NCBI RefSeq assembly: GCF_016862895.1
Contig: NZ_BONV01000018.1
Span: 150,753-214,752, forward strand
From: Planotetraspora kaengkrachanensis
GTDB taxonomy: Bacteria; Actinomycetota; Actinomycetes; Streptosporangiales; Streptosporangiaceae
DNA length: 64,000 bases
Direction: 5' to 3'
Below, in pieces: positions 54,459 through 62,579 of the stretch (positions are counted from its first letter, which is position 1; every line of letters begins with the position of its first letter). Below the pieces are notes generated by a model. That model ran no database searches. It was not told the origin of the DNA and saw only the letters and a list, made by a program, of their open reading frames with translations. Both the position numbers and the translations under genes were made by a program.

Positions 54459-57041
54459 ATGCCACGCGGGCGATTACGGATCTATCTGGGGGCCGCTCCG
54501 GGCGTCGGCAAGACGTTCGCCATGCTCAGCGAGGGCCGCCGGGCGATGCAGCGCGGCCGGGACGTGGTCGTCGGCTTCGTCGAGACCCATGACCGTCCGC
54601 GTACGGCGGAGCTTCTCGTGGGGATGGAGATCATCCCGCGGCGGACCGTCCTGTATCGAGGCGGCACCTTCACCGAGCTCGACGTGGACGCGGTGATCGC
54701 CCGGCGCCCGAAGGTGGCGCTGCTCGACGAGCTCGCGCACACGAACGTCCCCGGCTCGCGCAACGCCAAGCGCTGGGAGGACATCGAGGCGATCCTCGAG
54801 GCGGGCATCGACGTCGTCTCGACGGTGAACATCCAGCACCTCGAGTCGGTCAACGACGTCGCCAGGCAGATCACCGGAGTTCCGCAGCGCGAGACCGTGC
54901 CGGACGAGGTGGTGCGGCGCGCCGACCAGGTGGAAGTCGTCGACATGTCGCCGGAGGCGCTGCGCCGCCGGATGGCGCACGGCAACATCTATCTCCCGGA
55001 GAAGGTCGACGCGGCGTTGTCGAACTACTTCCGGGTGGGCAACCTGACGGCGCTGCGCGAACTGGCCCTGCTGTGGGTCGCGGGGAAGGTCGACGAACAG
55101 CTCGATCGCTACCGGACCGAGCACGGGATCGCGGGCACGTGGGAGACGCGCGAGCGGGTGGTGGTCGCCCTGACGGGAGGCCCCGAGGGCGACACTCTGA
55201 TCAGGCGAGCGGCGCGGATAGCGGCCAGGACCAAGGGCGCCGATCTGCTCGCCGTCCACGTCACGCAGGCCGACGGGCTGAGCGGCACCGACCCCGTCGG
55301 CCTCACCACGCAACGCGCGCTCGTGGAAAGCCTGGGCGGGTCCTACCATCAGGTGGTCGGAAGCGATGTCCCGCGCGCGTTGCTCGACTTCGCCCGGGGG
55401 GTCAACGCCACCCAGCTCGTGATGGGGGTCTCCCGCCGCGGCCGCCTGGCCCAGCTGGTCTCCCGGGGTGTCGGTTTCACCGTGACCACGCTGTCCGGGG
55501 CCATCGACGTGCACATGATCACGCATGACGAGGTCAGCAAGGGACGGCGTCCCGCGCCGTCGAGGGACGCGCTGACCAGAAGCAGACGGCTGGCCGGTTG
55601 GCTCCTCGCCCTGCTGGGCGTGCCCGCCCTGACCGCGGCGCTGCTTCCGCTGCGCGGTGAGCTCACCCTGCCGAGCCAGATCCTGCTCTTCCTGGTCGCC
55701 GTGGTCGGAGTGGCCCTCGTGGGCGGCATGTGGCCGGCCGTCACGGCGGCCGTCGGCGGCTTTCTGCTGCTCAACTGGTATTTCACGCCGCCACTGCACA
55801 CCTGGACGGTCGCCAATCCAGAGAACCTGCTGGCCCTGATCGTGTTCGTCCTCGTGGCGGGCTCGGTGAGCTGGATCGTCGACCTCGCGGCCCGCCGTAC
55901 CCGCGAGGCCGCCAGGGCGGGCGCCGACGCCGAGGTCCTGTCCGCGCTCGCCGGACACGTGCTGCGCGGTGAGGCGGCACTGCCGTCGCTGCTCGCCCGG
56001 CTCAGAGAGATCTTCGGCCTCGCCTCGGTCACGCTGCTCGAACGGCGGCCGGAGGTGGAGCCGAGCCACGGCGACAAGTCCGAGCCGAAGGCGTGGCGCA
56101 TCGTCGCCACCACCGGCGGGGTGCCCTGCACCTGTCCCGGGATCGCCGACACCGAGATGCCGATCGCCGACGATCTCGTGCTGGCCCTGCGCGGCCGGCT
56201 GCTTGACGCGTCCGACCGCAGGGTCGTGGAGGCGTTCGCCGCCGAGGCGGCCGTGGTCCTGCGCCAGGAACGGCTGGAGCGGCAGGCCGAACAGGTCAGG
56301 CCGCTCGCGGAGGCCGACAAGATGCGCACCGCGCTGCTCGCGGCGGTCAGTCACGACCTCAGGACGCCGCTGGCCTCGGCGAAGGCCGCGGTGGAGAGCC
56401 TGCGCAACACCGACATCCAATGGTCGGCGCACGACCGTGCAGAACTGCTCGCCACGGCCGAGGAGTCCCTGGTCAAGCTCAACCGGCTCGTGGTGAACCT
56501 GCTCGACATGAGCCGCCTGCAGGCCGGAGTGCTGGGCGTTTCGTCGGAACTGGTGGCGCTCGAGGAGGTCGTCCCCCGGGCCGTCGACGATCTCGGCCAC
56601 CTGAGCGGACGGGTCAAGGCCGAGATCCCGCCGGACTTCCCTGAGGTGATCGCCGACCCCGCGCTGCTCGAGCGGATCCTCGTCAACGTCGTCTCCAACG
56701 CGGTCCGCTACAGCCCCGAGGGCGAGCGGACCCTGGTCACCGCGAGCTGGCACGGCGAGCAGGTCCAGGTCCGGGTCATGGACCGGGGGCCCGGTATCCC
56801 GCCCGAGGACCACGATCGGGTGTTCATGCCGTTCCAGCGGCTCGGCGATCGGGACAATCACACCGGCGTCGGGCTCGGGCTGGCGCTGTCACGCGGTCTG
56901 GCGGAGGCCATGGGGGGCACCCTGCTGCCCGAGGAGACTCCCGGAGGCGGCACCACCATGATCCTCACGCTGCCGATCTGGTCGGGGGCGAAAGCCGTAC
57001 AGAAGACGGTCGAGGCTGCGCCGGCCATCGAGGAAAGCTGA
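54459..57041 (+). CDS. kdpD: KdpD-type potassium-sensing histidine kinase, orphan
   Basis: 860 residues. Order: KdpD N-domain with P-loop GAAPGVGKT (about 11-19) and LLDELAHTNVPGSRNAKRWE, USP-like domain (about 225-350), four membrane helices with DUF4118 (about 375-480), GAF-like region, HisKA with SHDLRTPLASAKAAVESL (His about 630), HATPase with NVVSNAVRYSPEG and GVGLGLALSRGLAEAMGG. Full length. No kdpE or kdpFABC within the window. ATG 54459 with GGAGGG; an upstream frame to 54204 lacks homology. Confidence 0.93.
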   Translation: MPRGRLRIYLGAAPGVGKTFAMLSEGRRAMQRGRDVVVGFVETHDRPRTAELLVGMEIIPRRTVLYRGGTFTELDVDAVIARRPKVALLDELAHTNVPGSRNAKRWEDIEAILEAGIDVVSTVNIQHLESVNDVARQITGVPQRETVPDEVVRRADQVEVVDMSPEALRRRMAHGNIYLPEKVDAALSNYFRVGNLTALRELALLWVAGKVDEQLDRYRTEHGIAGTWETRERVVVALTGGPEGDTLIRRAARIAARTKGADLLAVHVTQADGLSGTDPVGLTTQRALVESLGGSYHQVVGSDVPRALLDFARGVNATQLVMGVSRRGRLAQLVSRGVGFTVTTLSGAIDVHMITHDEVSKGRRPAPSRDALTRSRRLAGWLLALLGVPALTAALLPLRGELTLPSQILLFLVAVVGVALVGGMWPAVTAAVGGFLLLNWYFTPPLHTWTVANPENLLALIVFVLVAGSVSWIVDLAARRTREAARAGADAEVLSALAGHVLRGEAALPSLLARLREIFGLASVTLLERRPEVEPSHGDKSEPKAWRIVATTGGVPCTCPGIADTEMPIADDLVLALRGRLLDASDRRVVEAFAAEAAVVLRQERLERQAEQVRPLAEADKMRTALLAAVSHDLRTPLASAKAAVESLRNTDIQWSAHDRAELLATAEESLVKLNRLVVNLLDMSRLQAGVLGVSSELVALEEVVPRAVDDLGHLSGRVKAEIPPDFPEVIADPALLERILVNVVSNAVRYSPEGERTLVTASWHGEQVQVRVMDRGPGIPPEDHDRVFMPFQRLGDRDNHTGVGLGLALSRGLAEAMGGTLLPEETPGGGTTMILTLPIWSGAKAVQKTVEAAPAIEES

Positions 57042-57047
57042 ATTGAT

Positions 57048-57089
57048 TTATCCCTAATTATGCTCTTGCTGCCAAATATTTAGGGGTAA
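57048..57089. promoter_or_regulatory. AT-rich inverted repeat after kdpD
   Basis: TTATCCCTAA (57048-57057) and TTAGGGGTAA (57080-57089) form a 10-bp dyad with one mismatch, 22 bp apart. They sit in the most AT-rich patch of the window immediately after the kdpD stop. Terminator or operator for a downstream transcript. Confidence 0.45.
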
Positions 57090-57260
57090 GTCGTTTGCAG
57101 GGTGCTAAATGAATGGGTCTGGCGCGCCTGGTTGCGATTGCGGTCGATCTCGGTGCATGGTTGACGTGCCGCCGCCAATCGCCTGCACGATTGGATGAGC
57201 GACACGTCCGGATCCCCCCGGCAAACCGCCTCCGCGGGATGACTTGCGTGGGGCTCCACA

Positions 57261-58190
57261 TTGAGGCATTTATCAGTGCGCGCGTCGTATCAACAGGCGT
57301 TCATACTCAGAGTCATGGACCCCGTCTTATCGGGTGTGAATCTCGCACCCGCCATTTCCGATCCGGCGCTGCGCCGGCTCGCCGTTCCACCGAGAAGATC
57401 GTGGCCGGAGGACCGCCGCAGGCGGCCTGCCGCCCGTCGGCGGGCGCGACGTCCATCCGCCGCCCGGCCCGGTGCGTCCGGGCCCACGTGGCGGGGCACC
57501 CGACCGGCGTACGGAACCGGTTCGAGCGGAGCCGGGGGTGTCCGGCCCGGGGGTGAGTGGGGGACCCCGCCCGCGTCCCCGGTCCTGAGGATCCCGCCCA
57601 CGCCGATCGGCTCCCGGCCGTCGGCGCCGGTCGACCCGATGACCGTGCCGCCGACGCCAGTCCAGGCCGTCCAGGCTATCCAGCCTGCCCGGACCGTCCA
57701 GGCTGTCCAGGCTGTCCGGACCGTCCAGGTTGTCCGGCCCATGCGGTCCGTACGATCCGAGCGGCCCGGCCGGCCCGTGTGGCCCGTGCAGTACATGCGG
57801 TTCCTGGCCGTGGCGGCGATCCTGCTGCTGCCGCCGGTGTGGCTGCTGATCCTGCGGCGGGCCGCACGACGACCCCCGCCGCCACACCGGTCCCTGCGTC
57901 GGCCACCGCACTGGCCCCCGCATCGGCCGGTGTGCGCGTGGCCGCGACGGGAGCCATGCCGCTCTCAGCGGACCTCGGCGGCGGTCACGCCCCGGCGTCC
58001 GGCGAGGGCGGTGGGCGAGGGCGGTGGCACGACCGTCGTCGAGTGCCCCCTGGCGGTCTTATTACCAGGGTCTCCGCGCCCGGTGGCCGGCTCTCCGGCC
58101 ACGGTGCACCGCACACCCGGGCGCCTACGCGGCCGGAGCGGGCGCGGAGACCTCTTTCCCGCTCTCCCTGCGGCCCTCCGGACCTCGGCG
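57261..58190 (+). pseudogene. Possible frameshifted gene: repeat, one membrane helix, Ala/Pro-rich outer part
   Basis: The frame starting at 57261 passes a 9-bp repeat tract (57658-57735, unit like GTCCAGGCT, coding VQAVQAV...) and a hydrophobic helix FLAVAAILLLPPVWLLIL (near 57797-57850). At about 57866 it turns into Arg/Pro runs, whereas the +1-shifted frame then reads AGRTTTPAATPVPASATALAP, a typical exported linker. The original frame looks better again after about 58020 (GGTTVVECPLAVLLPG). Two shifts suggest a dead gene or sequence errors. Family unknown; ATG for the start is a guess. Confidence 0.35.
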
Positions 58191-58192
58191 CG

Positions 58193-58906
58193 TCACGCCA
58201 GGCAGCGCAGCGCGCTGCGCACCCGCGGATCGAGCGGGTGATCGTCCGGCAGCCTGCCCACGGTGGCCTCGACGAACTCCTCCGGCTCCAGCCGGGTGCT
58301 CATGCTGTCGATCCGGACCGAGACCCGTCCCGGTCCGGTCTCGACGCGGGCGCCGGACCCGGCCTCGTCGAGCACGAACCCGGCGAACCGCGTCCGCCAG
58401 TCCAGCCGGGGTCCGGCCTCCGCGCCGGTGACGGGCACGCCGATGTCGTCGGCGTGCGTCGCGTACTCCGAGGCGTAGTGGAAGGTCTGCAGGCCGACGG
58501 GGTAGGGGCCGACGGAGGTCGCGATCATGGCGTCGCGACCGAGGGCACGCATCCGGCGGCGGGTCTCACCGTTCTTGGTGCGCCACTCCCGCAGCACCTC
58601 CGCCACCGGCACCTCGTGCCGCCGCCGCACGCACCACTCGTTGAAGGCGTCGAAGCCCCGCCCCACCTGTTCCCGGCCGAGCATCTCGAAGAATCCGGCG
58701 ATGTCCTCGTCGAGGCAGGCCTGGTTGTAGAGCTCCTCGCCCGCGAGGTGACCGAGAACGTCGCGGACGTTCCACCCCGCACACCGCGACGCCCGCTCCC
58801 AGCCCTGCTCGTCGAGGGACGAGAAGAACCGGTCCAGCCGTCGCGCCTCATCATCGAAGATCTCGAACGGGTCGAGATCCGCGAGCTGATCCGATTCTGT
58901 GGTCAT
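58193..58906 (-). CDS. Maleylpyruvate isomerase family (mycothiol-dependent, DinB-like) protein
   Basis: 237 residues. N-terminal MDMPI domain: RCAGWNVRDVLGHLAGEEL (metal His), EWCVRRRHEVPVAEVLREW, and HYASEYATHADDIGVPV with the further metal His/Glu. Members use mycothiol as cofactor, fitting an actinomycete. Substrate unknown. ATG at 58906; adjacent minus-strand pirin gene ends 55 bp upstream. Confidence 0.88.
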   Translation of the reverse strand: MTTESDQLADLDPFEIFDDEARRLDRFFSSLDEQGWERASRCAGWNVRDVLGHLAGEELYNQACLDEDIAGFFEMLGREQVGRGFDAFNEWCVRRRHEVPVAEVLREWRTKNGETRRRMRALGRDAMIATSVGPYPVGLQTFHYASEYATHADDIGVPVTGAEAGPRLDWRTRFAGFVLDEAGSGARVETGPGRVSVRIDSMSTRLEPEEFVEATVGRLPDDHPLDPRVRSALRCLA

Positions 58907-58961
58907 GCCTCAGCGTTACCCCCGTACGACGAGGTCTCACCAGGCACGGCCCGCGCGAACG

Positions 58962-59981
58962 CTATCTGTGGCGGCCGCGCGGCCGCATCGGCGTCACGGG
59001 CAGGGCGGGGGCGGGCAGCGAAGCGCCGTCGAAGCCGTCGACCGTGCCGAAGGCGGTGCCCGTCGTCCACTCCTCGCGGTAGCCGGCGATCTCCTCGTGA
59101 GTCCGGCCGACGAAGTTCCACCACATGATGATCTCCTCCTCGAACGGCTCGCCTCCGAGGAGCAGCAGGCGTGACGGACGGCGGGCGCGCAGCGTGAGAT
59201 GGTCCCGGCCGGAGCCGAGATAGAGCAGGGGGCCGGGTTCGAGCACGACGCCCTCGCCGCCGTCCGTCTCCGCCGCCGCACCCTTCTCCTTGTCCGTTTC
59301 CGTCTCCTGTTCCGTTTCCGCGTCCAGGACGTCGACGGCCCCGGTCAGCCCCAGCAGCGCGTGCTCGAAGTCGGGGCGCAGTGGAACAGTGATCTCGGCT
59401 CCGCCGTCCAGGCTGATCTCGGCGCCGACCAGCGGGGTGTAGATCCGGGCCGGAGACGTCGCGCCGCCCAGCTCACCGAGGATGACCGTCACGCTCGCGC
59501 CGGGGACGCCGAGCTCGGGAAGGGCCTGATGGTGCTCGAAGTGAGGGGCGACCTTCCGCTGGGATTCGGGAAGGGCGATCCACAGCTGGATCCCGTGCAG
59601 AACCGTCTCACTCAGCGACTCCTCCGAGTGGGAGATCGCCCTGCCCGCCGTCATGAGGTTGAGCTGGCCGGGCTTGATGAGTTGCTCGCTGCCGACGCTG
59701 TCCCGGTGCAGGATCTCGCCCTGGACCAGCCAGCTGACGGTCTGCAGTCCGGTGTGCGGATGCGGGGGAAGGCGCATGACGGCCGTCTCCGGCCCGTAGT
59801 AGTCGATGAAGCACCAGGCCCCGACCATCCGGCGATCGCGGTTCGGCAGGGTCCTTGTCACCTTCATGCCCCGCGGGCCGCCGAGCACGACGTCGCGTCC
59901 GGTGAGGAACTCCGCGGCCGGGCCCTCCGGCGCCGTCCCGACGGAAACCGTCGCCTGCGGGTCCTGTTCCAGGTTGCTCAT
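58962..59981 (-). CDS. Pirin family protein
   Basis: 339 residues. Bicupin with RMVGAWCFIDYYGP, the metal-binding RLPPHPHTGLQTVSWLVQGEILHRDS and GQLNLMTAGRAISHSEES, PHFEHH. The set of His and Glu matches pirins with quercetinase activity. An acidic insertion (residues about 228-248, EQETETDKEKG) interrupts the second cupin. ATG 59981 with no Shine-Dalgarno and a -10-like TACATT nearby, perhaps leaderless. Confidence 0.9.
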   Translation of the reverse strand: MSNLEQDPQATVSVGTAPEGPAAEFLTGRDVVLGGPRGMKVTRTLPNRDRRMVGAWCFIDYYGPETAVMRLPPHPHTGLQTVSWLVQGEILHRDSVGSEQLIKPGQLNLMTAGRAISHSEESLSETVLHGIQLWIALPESQRKVAPHFEHHQALPELGVPGASVTVILGELGGATSPARIYTPLVGAEISLDGGAEITVPLRPDFEHALLGLTGAVDVLDAETEQETETDKEKGAAAETDGGEGVVLEPGPLLYLGSGRDHLTLRARRPSRLLLLGGEPFEEEIIMWWNFVGRTHEEIAGYREEWTTGTAFGTVDGFDGASLPAPALPVTPMRPRGRHR

Positions 59982-60122
59982 GCCCAAAATGTACGACCTT
60001 GGCTGCGCCACCGCCCGAGCGGACCGGCTCGTACCCCGGCTGTTCATGAACATCTCGCGAGGGGGCCGCGGGGGTGGGAAGGAACCGGCATGCGGGTGGC
60101 GTCAGACTGGCACCCTACGACT

Positions 60123-60160
60123 GCACTGATACGACGGCCCTGATACGACGGCACTGAGAG
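60123..60160 (+). repeat. 14-bp direct repeats upstream of the flavoprotein gene
   Basis: GCACTGATACGACG at 60123-60136, GCCCTGATACGACG at 60137-60150, then GCACTGAGAG. They end 14 bp before the start codon and overlap the likely promoter; the GATACGAC units could contain or replace a -10 element. Confidence 0.6.
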
Positions 60161-60173
60161 TGGAGAGACGACC

Positions 60174-61598
60174 ATGCCCGATGTCTTCGATGTGATCGTG
60201 ATCGGCGCGGGACCGGCGGGAGAGGTCGCGGCGGGGCGGATCGCCGCCGCCGGGTTGAGCGTCGCGGTCATCGAGAAGGAGCTGGCCGGAGGAGAGTGCT
60301 CGTACTGGGCCTGCATCCCCAGCAAGGCGCTGCTCCGCCCGCTGGACCTCGCGGGAGAGGTCACGAGGGTACCCGGGCTCGCGCTCGGCGAACTCGCCGT
60401 CGACAAGGTGCTGGCCAGGCGTGACGAGATGGTCTCCGGCTACGACGACGCCGGCCAGGTCGGGTGGATCGAGTCCGCGGGGGCGGTGCTTCTCCGCGGG
60501 AAGGGGCGCCTCAAGGGACCTCGCGAGGTGGAGGTGCTGCCGGGCGACGGATCCCCTCCCGGGACCTCTCAGACGCTGACCGCACGCCACGCCGTCGTGC
60601 TGGCCACCGGCAGCGGCCCGGTGATCCCGCCGATCCCCGGGCTGGCCGAGGCGGAGCCGTGGACCAACCGGGAGGCCACCGGGGTGCGTGCCGTACCCCG
60701 GAGACTGCTGGTCATCGGTGGTGGCGTGGTGGCGTGCGAGATGGCCCAGGCCCTGCACGGGCTGGGGGCGGAGGAGACCACCCTCGTCGTGCGGGGCGAC
60801 GGTCTCCTGGAGCGGGTCGAGCCCTACGCGGGCGAGATGGTGGCGCGATCCCTGGCCGACCAGGGCGTCCGGATTCTGCCGCGGGAGACCGTCGAGCGGG
60901 TGGAGCGGCCGGTTCCCGGAGGGGAGATCACCGCGTATTTGGGGGGCGGCGAGACCCTGCAAGTGGATGAGATCCTCGTGGCCACCGGCCGCCGCGCCGC
61001 CACGGCGGATGTCGGCCTGTCCGCGGTCGGCCTGGACGATCATCACCCGGTGGGCGTCGACGACAGCATGCGGGCGACAGGAGTCGAAGAGGGCTGGCTG
61101 TACGCGATCGGCGACGTGAACGGCATCAGCCTGCTCACCCATATGGGGAAATATCAGGCACGAGTGTGTGCCGACGTGATCGTCGCCCGCGCCAAGGGCG
61201 CCCCGGACGATCTCCCCGGCATGCGTGACCGGGCCGACTCGATCGGCTCGCCTCAGGTCATCTTCACCGACCCGCAGGTGTGCGCGGTGGGCCGCAGCGA
61301 GGCCCAGGCGCGCGCCGAGGGGTTCGACGTCCGTACGGTCGAATACGAGATGGGCAACGTGGCGGGCGGCTCCCTGATGGGCGTCGGCTACCGCGGGAGG
61401 GCCAAGGCCGTGGTGGACGAGCGCCGCCGCGTGTTGCTCGGGGTGACGTTCGTGGCCCCCGGGGCGTCCGAGTTGCTGCACTCGGCGACGGTCGCCGTCA
61501 CCGTCGGCGTCTCCCTGGACGACCTCTGGCACGCGGTCCCGGCGTTCCCCACCGTGAGCGAGGTGTGGCTGCGCCTGCTGGAGACGTACGGCATGTGA
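60174..61598 (+). CDS. NAD(P)/FAD-dependent disulfide reductase family protein
   Basis: 474 residues, the length of lipoamide dehydrogenases. FAD site IGAGPAGEVAAGRIA (about 10-24), redox disulfide GGECSYWACIPSKAL (about 39-53), NAD site VIGGGVVACEMAQAL, FAD motif YAIGDVNGISLLTHMGKYQ. The C-terminal HPTxSE motif reads FPTVSE, so the catalytic His is replaced by Phe. GGAGAG before the ATG. Substrate may not be a disulfide. Confidence 0.88.
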   Translation: MPDVFDVIVIGAGPAGEVAAGRIAAAGLSVAVIEKELAGGECSYWACIPSKALLRPLDLAGEVTRVPGLALGELAVDKVLARRDEMVSGYDDAGQVGWIESAGAVLLRGKGRLKGPREVEVLPGDGSPPGTSQTLTARHAVVLATGSGPVIPPIPGLAEAEPWTNREATGVRAVPRRLLVIGGGVVACEMAQALHGLGAEETTLVVRGDGLLERVEPYAGEMVARSLADQGVRILPRETVERVERPVPGGEITAYLGGGETLQVDEILVATGRRAATADVGLSAVGLDDHHPVGVDDSMRATGVEEGWLYAIGDVNGISLLTHMGKYQARVCADVIVARAKGAPDDLPGMRDRADSIGSPQVIFTDPQVCAVGRSEAQARAEGFDVRTVEYEMGNVAGGSLMGVGYRGRAKAVVDERRRVLLGVTFVAPGASELLHSATVAVTVGVSLDDLWHAVPAFPTVSEVWLRLLETYGM

Positions 61599-61625
61599 CC
61601 GCCTCCTGTCTCCCTGACTCCCCGT

Positions 61626-62255
61626 TCACGGTTGGGTGATCACGGCGGGGTGGCGCGGGTCCTCCATCCGGATCACCACGTCGGCCGTCCGTGAGGGCTC
61701 GATCTCCCGCTCGTACCGGTCGTAGGCGGGCAACGTCCACTGCTCCTCCACGGCCGTGCGGCGGGTGAGGGCCGCCGGAGACAACGACAGGTGAACGGTC
61801 AGGTCGAAGGGCAGCCCGTGGGCGAGCAGGAGCGGGCCGTCCACCAGGGCGACGCCGCCCGGCGGCAGCGTCACGTAGGGGGCGCGGGTGGCCCGATCCC
61901 TGGCGCTGTCCCACAACGCCGGAAGGACCTTGCCCGTACGGCCGGGCTCGAGCGGCCCGAGGACCTCCCGGGTCAGTCCCGTGGTGTCCAGCCATTCGGC
62001 GTAGAAGACGTCGGGATCCGTACGGCCGAACTCGAACCGGAGGGAGGCCGGGCGCAGGAAGTCGGCGGCGGACACCCGAAGGACCTCGCGCCCCCGCACG
62101 CGCAGCGGAGTGACGAGTTCGTCGGCCAGCCGTCCCGGCGCGGTGGGCGGCGCGCCGTCGACGGCTACCCGCAGCCACGAGTCCCGGGGCTCGGACGCGA
62201 TGCGGTCGGCGAGTTCCTCCACGAGGAGCGACGGGGAGACGGGGCGGGCGCGCAC
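61626..62255 (-). CDS. Uridine kinase-like protein without a P-loop lysine
   Basis: 209 residues. Similar to actinobacterial uridine kinase-like NTPases: SWLRVAVDGAPPTAPGRLAD where Walker A GxxGxGKT would stand, VSAADFLRPASLRFEFGRTD, DVFYAEWLDT, LVDGPLLLAHGLPFD. The Lys/Thr of Walker A are absent (APGR), so ATP binding is doubtful. GTG at 62255; longer frame to 62336 has poor composition. Might have lost kinase activity. Confidence 0.7.
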   Translation of the reverse strand: MRARPVSPSLLVEELADRIASEPRDSWLRVAVDGAPPTAPGRLADELVTPLRVRGREVLRVSAADFLRPASLRFEFGRTDPDVFYAEWLDTTGLTREVLGPLEPGRTGKVLPALWDSARDRATRAPYVTLPPGGVALVDGPLLLAHGLPFDLTVHLSLSPAALTRRTAVEEQWTLPAYDRYEREIEPSRTADVVIRMEDPRHPAVITQP

Positions 62256-62345
62256 AGGTCCATCATCCCGGTCCCCGCCGGGAAGCCGGATCCGGACAGG
62301 CCTCCCGAAGCGGAAACCCGGGTGTGGAGCGGGCACGGCGGTGCC

Positions 62346-62520
62346 GTGATCTTTGGTGTCGCGACGTGCGCGGGCCGTGTGGCGCCGTGACCAGCGTGGA
62401 CCTTGGGTGCCGTGACCCGTGGGCTGTCGAGTGTCGTGACCCGCGGGTTGTGGGATGCCGTGGGCCGCGGGCCTTGGGGTGTGGTGACCTGCGGGCCTTG
62501 GGGTGTGGTGACCCGCGCGG
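62346..62520. repeat. 24-bp tandem repeats in a divergent promoter region
   Basis: Units of GTGACCCGYGGGCY... start at 62412, 62436, 62460, 62484 and (partial) 62508; a degenerate unit begins at 62387. The last two full units are identical over CTTGGGGTGTG. Being a multiple of 3 they keep frames open, producing false ORFs. They occupy the gap between the uridine kinase-like gene and the sensor kinase. Confidence 0.85.
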
Positions 62521-62579
62521 CCGCGCCATTACCCCCCTTGGGATGGGCGCTGACCTGCGAGGGTGGGACAATTCACGAT

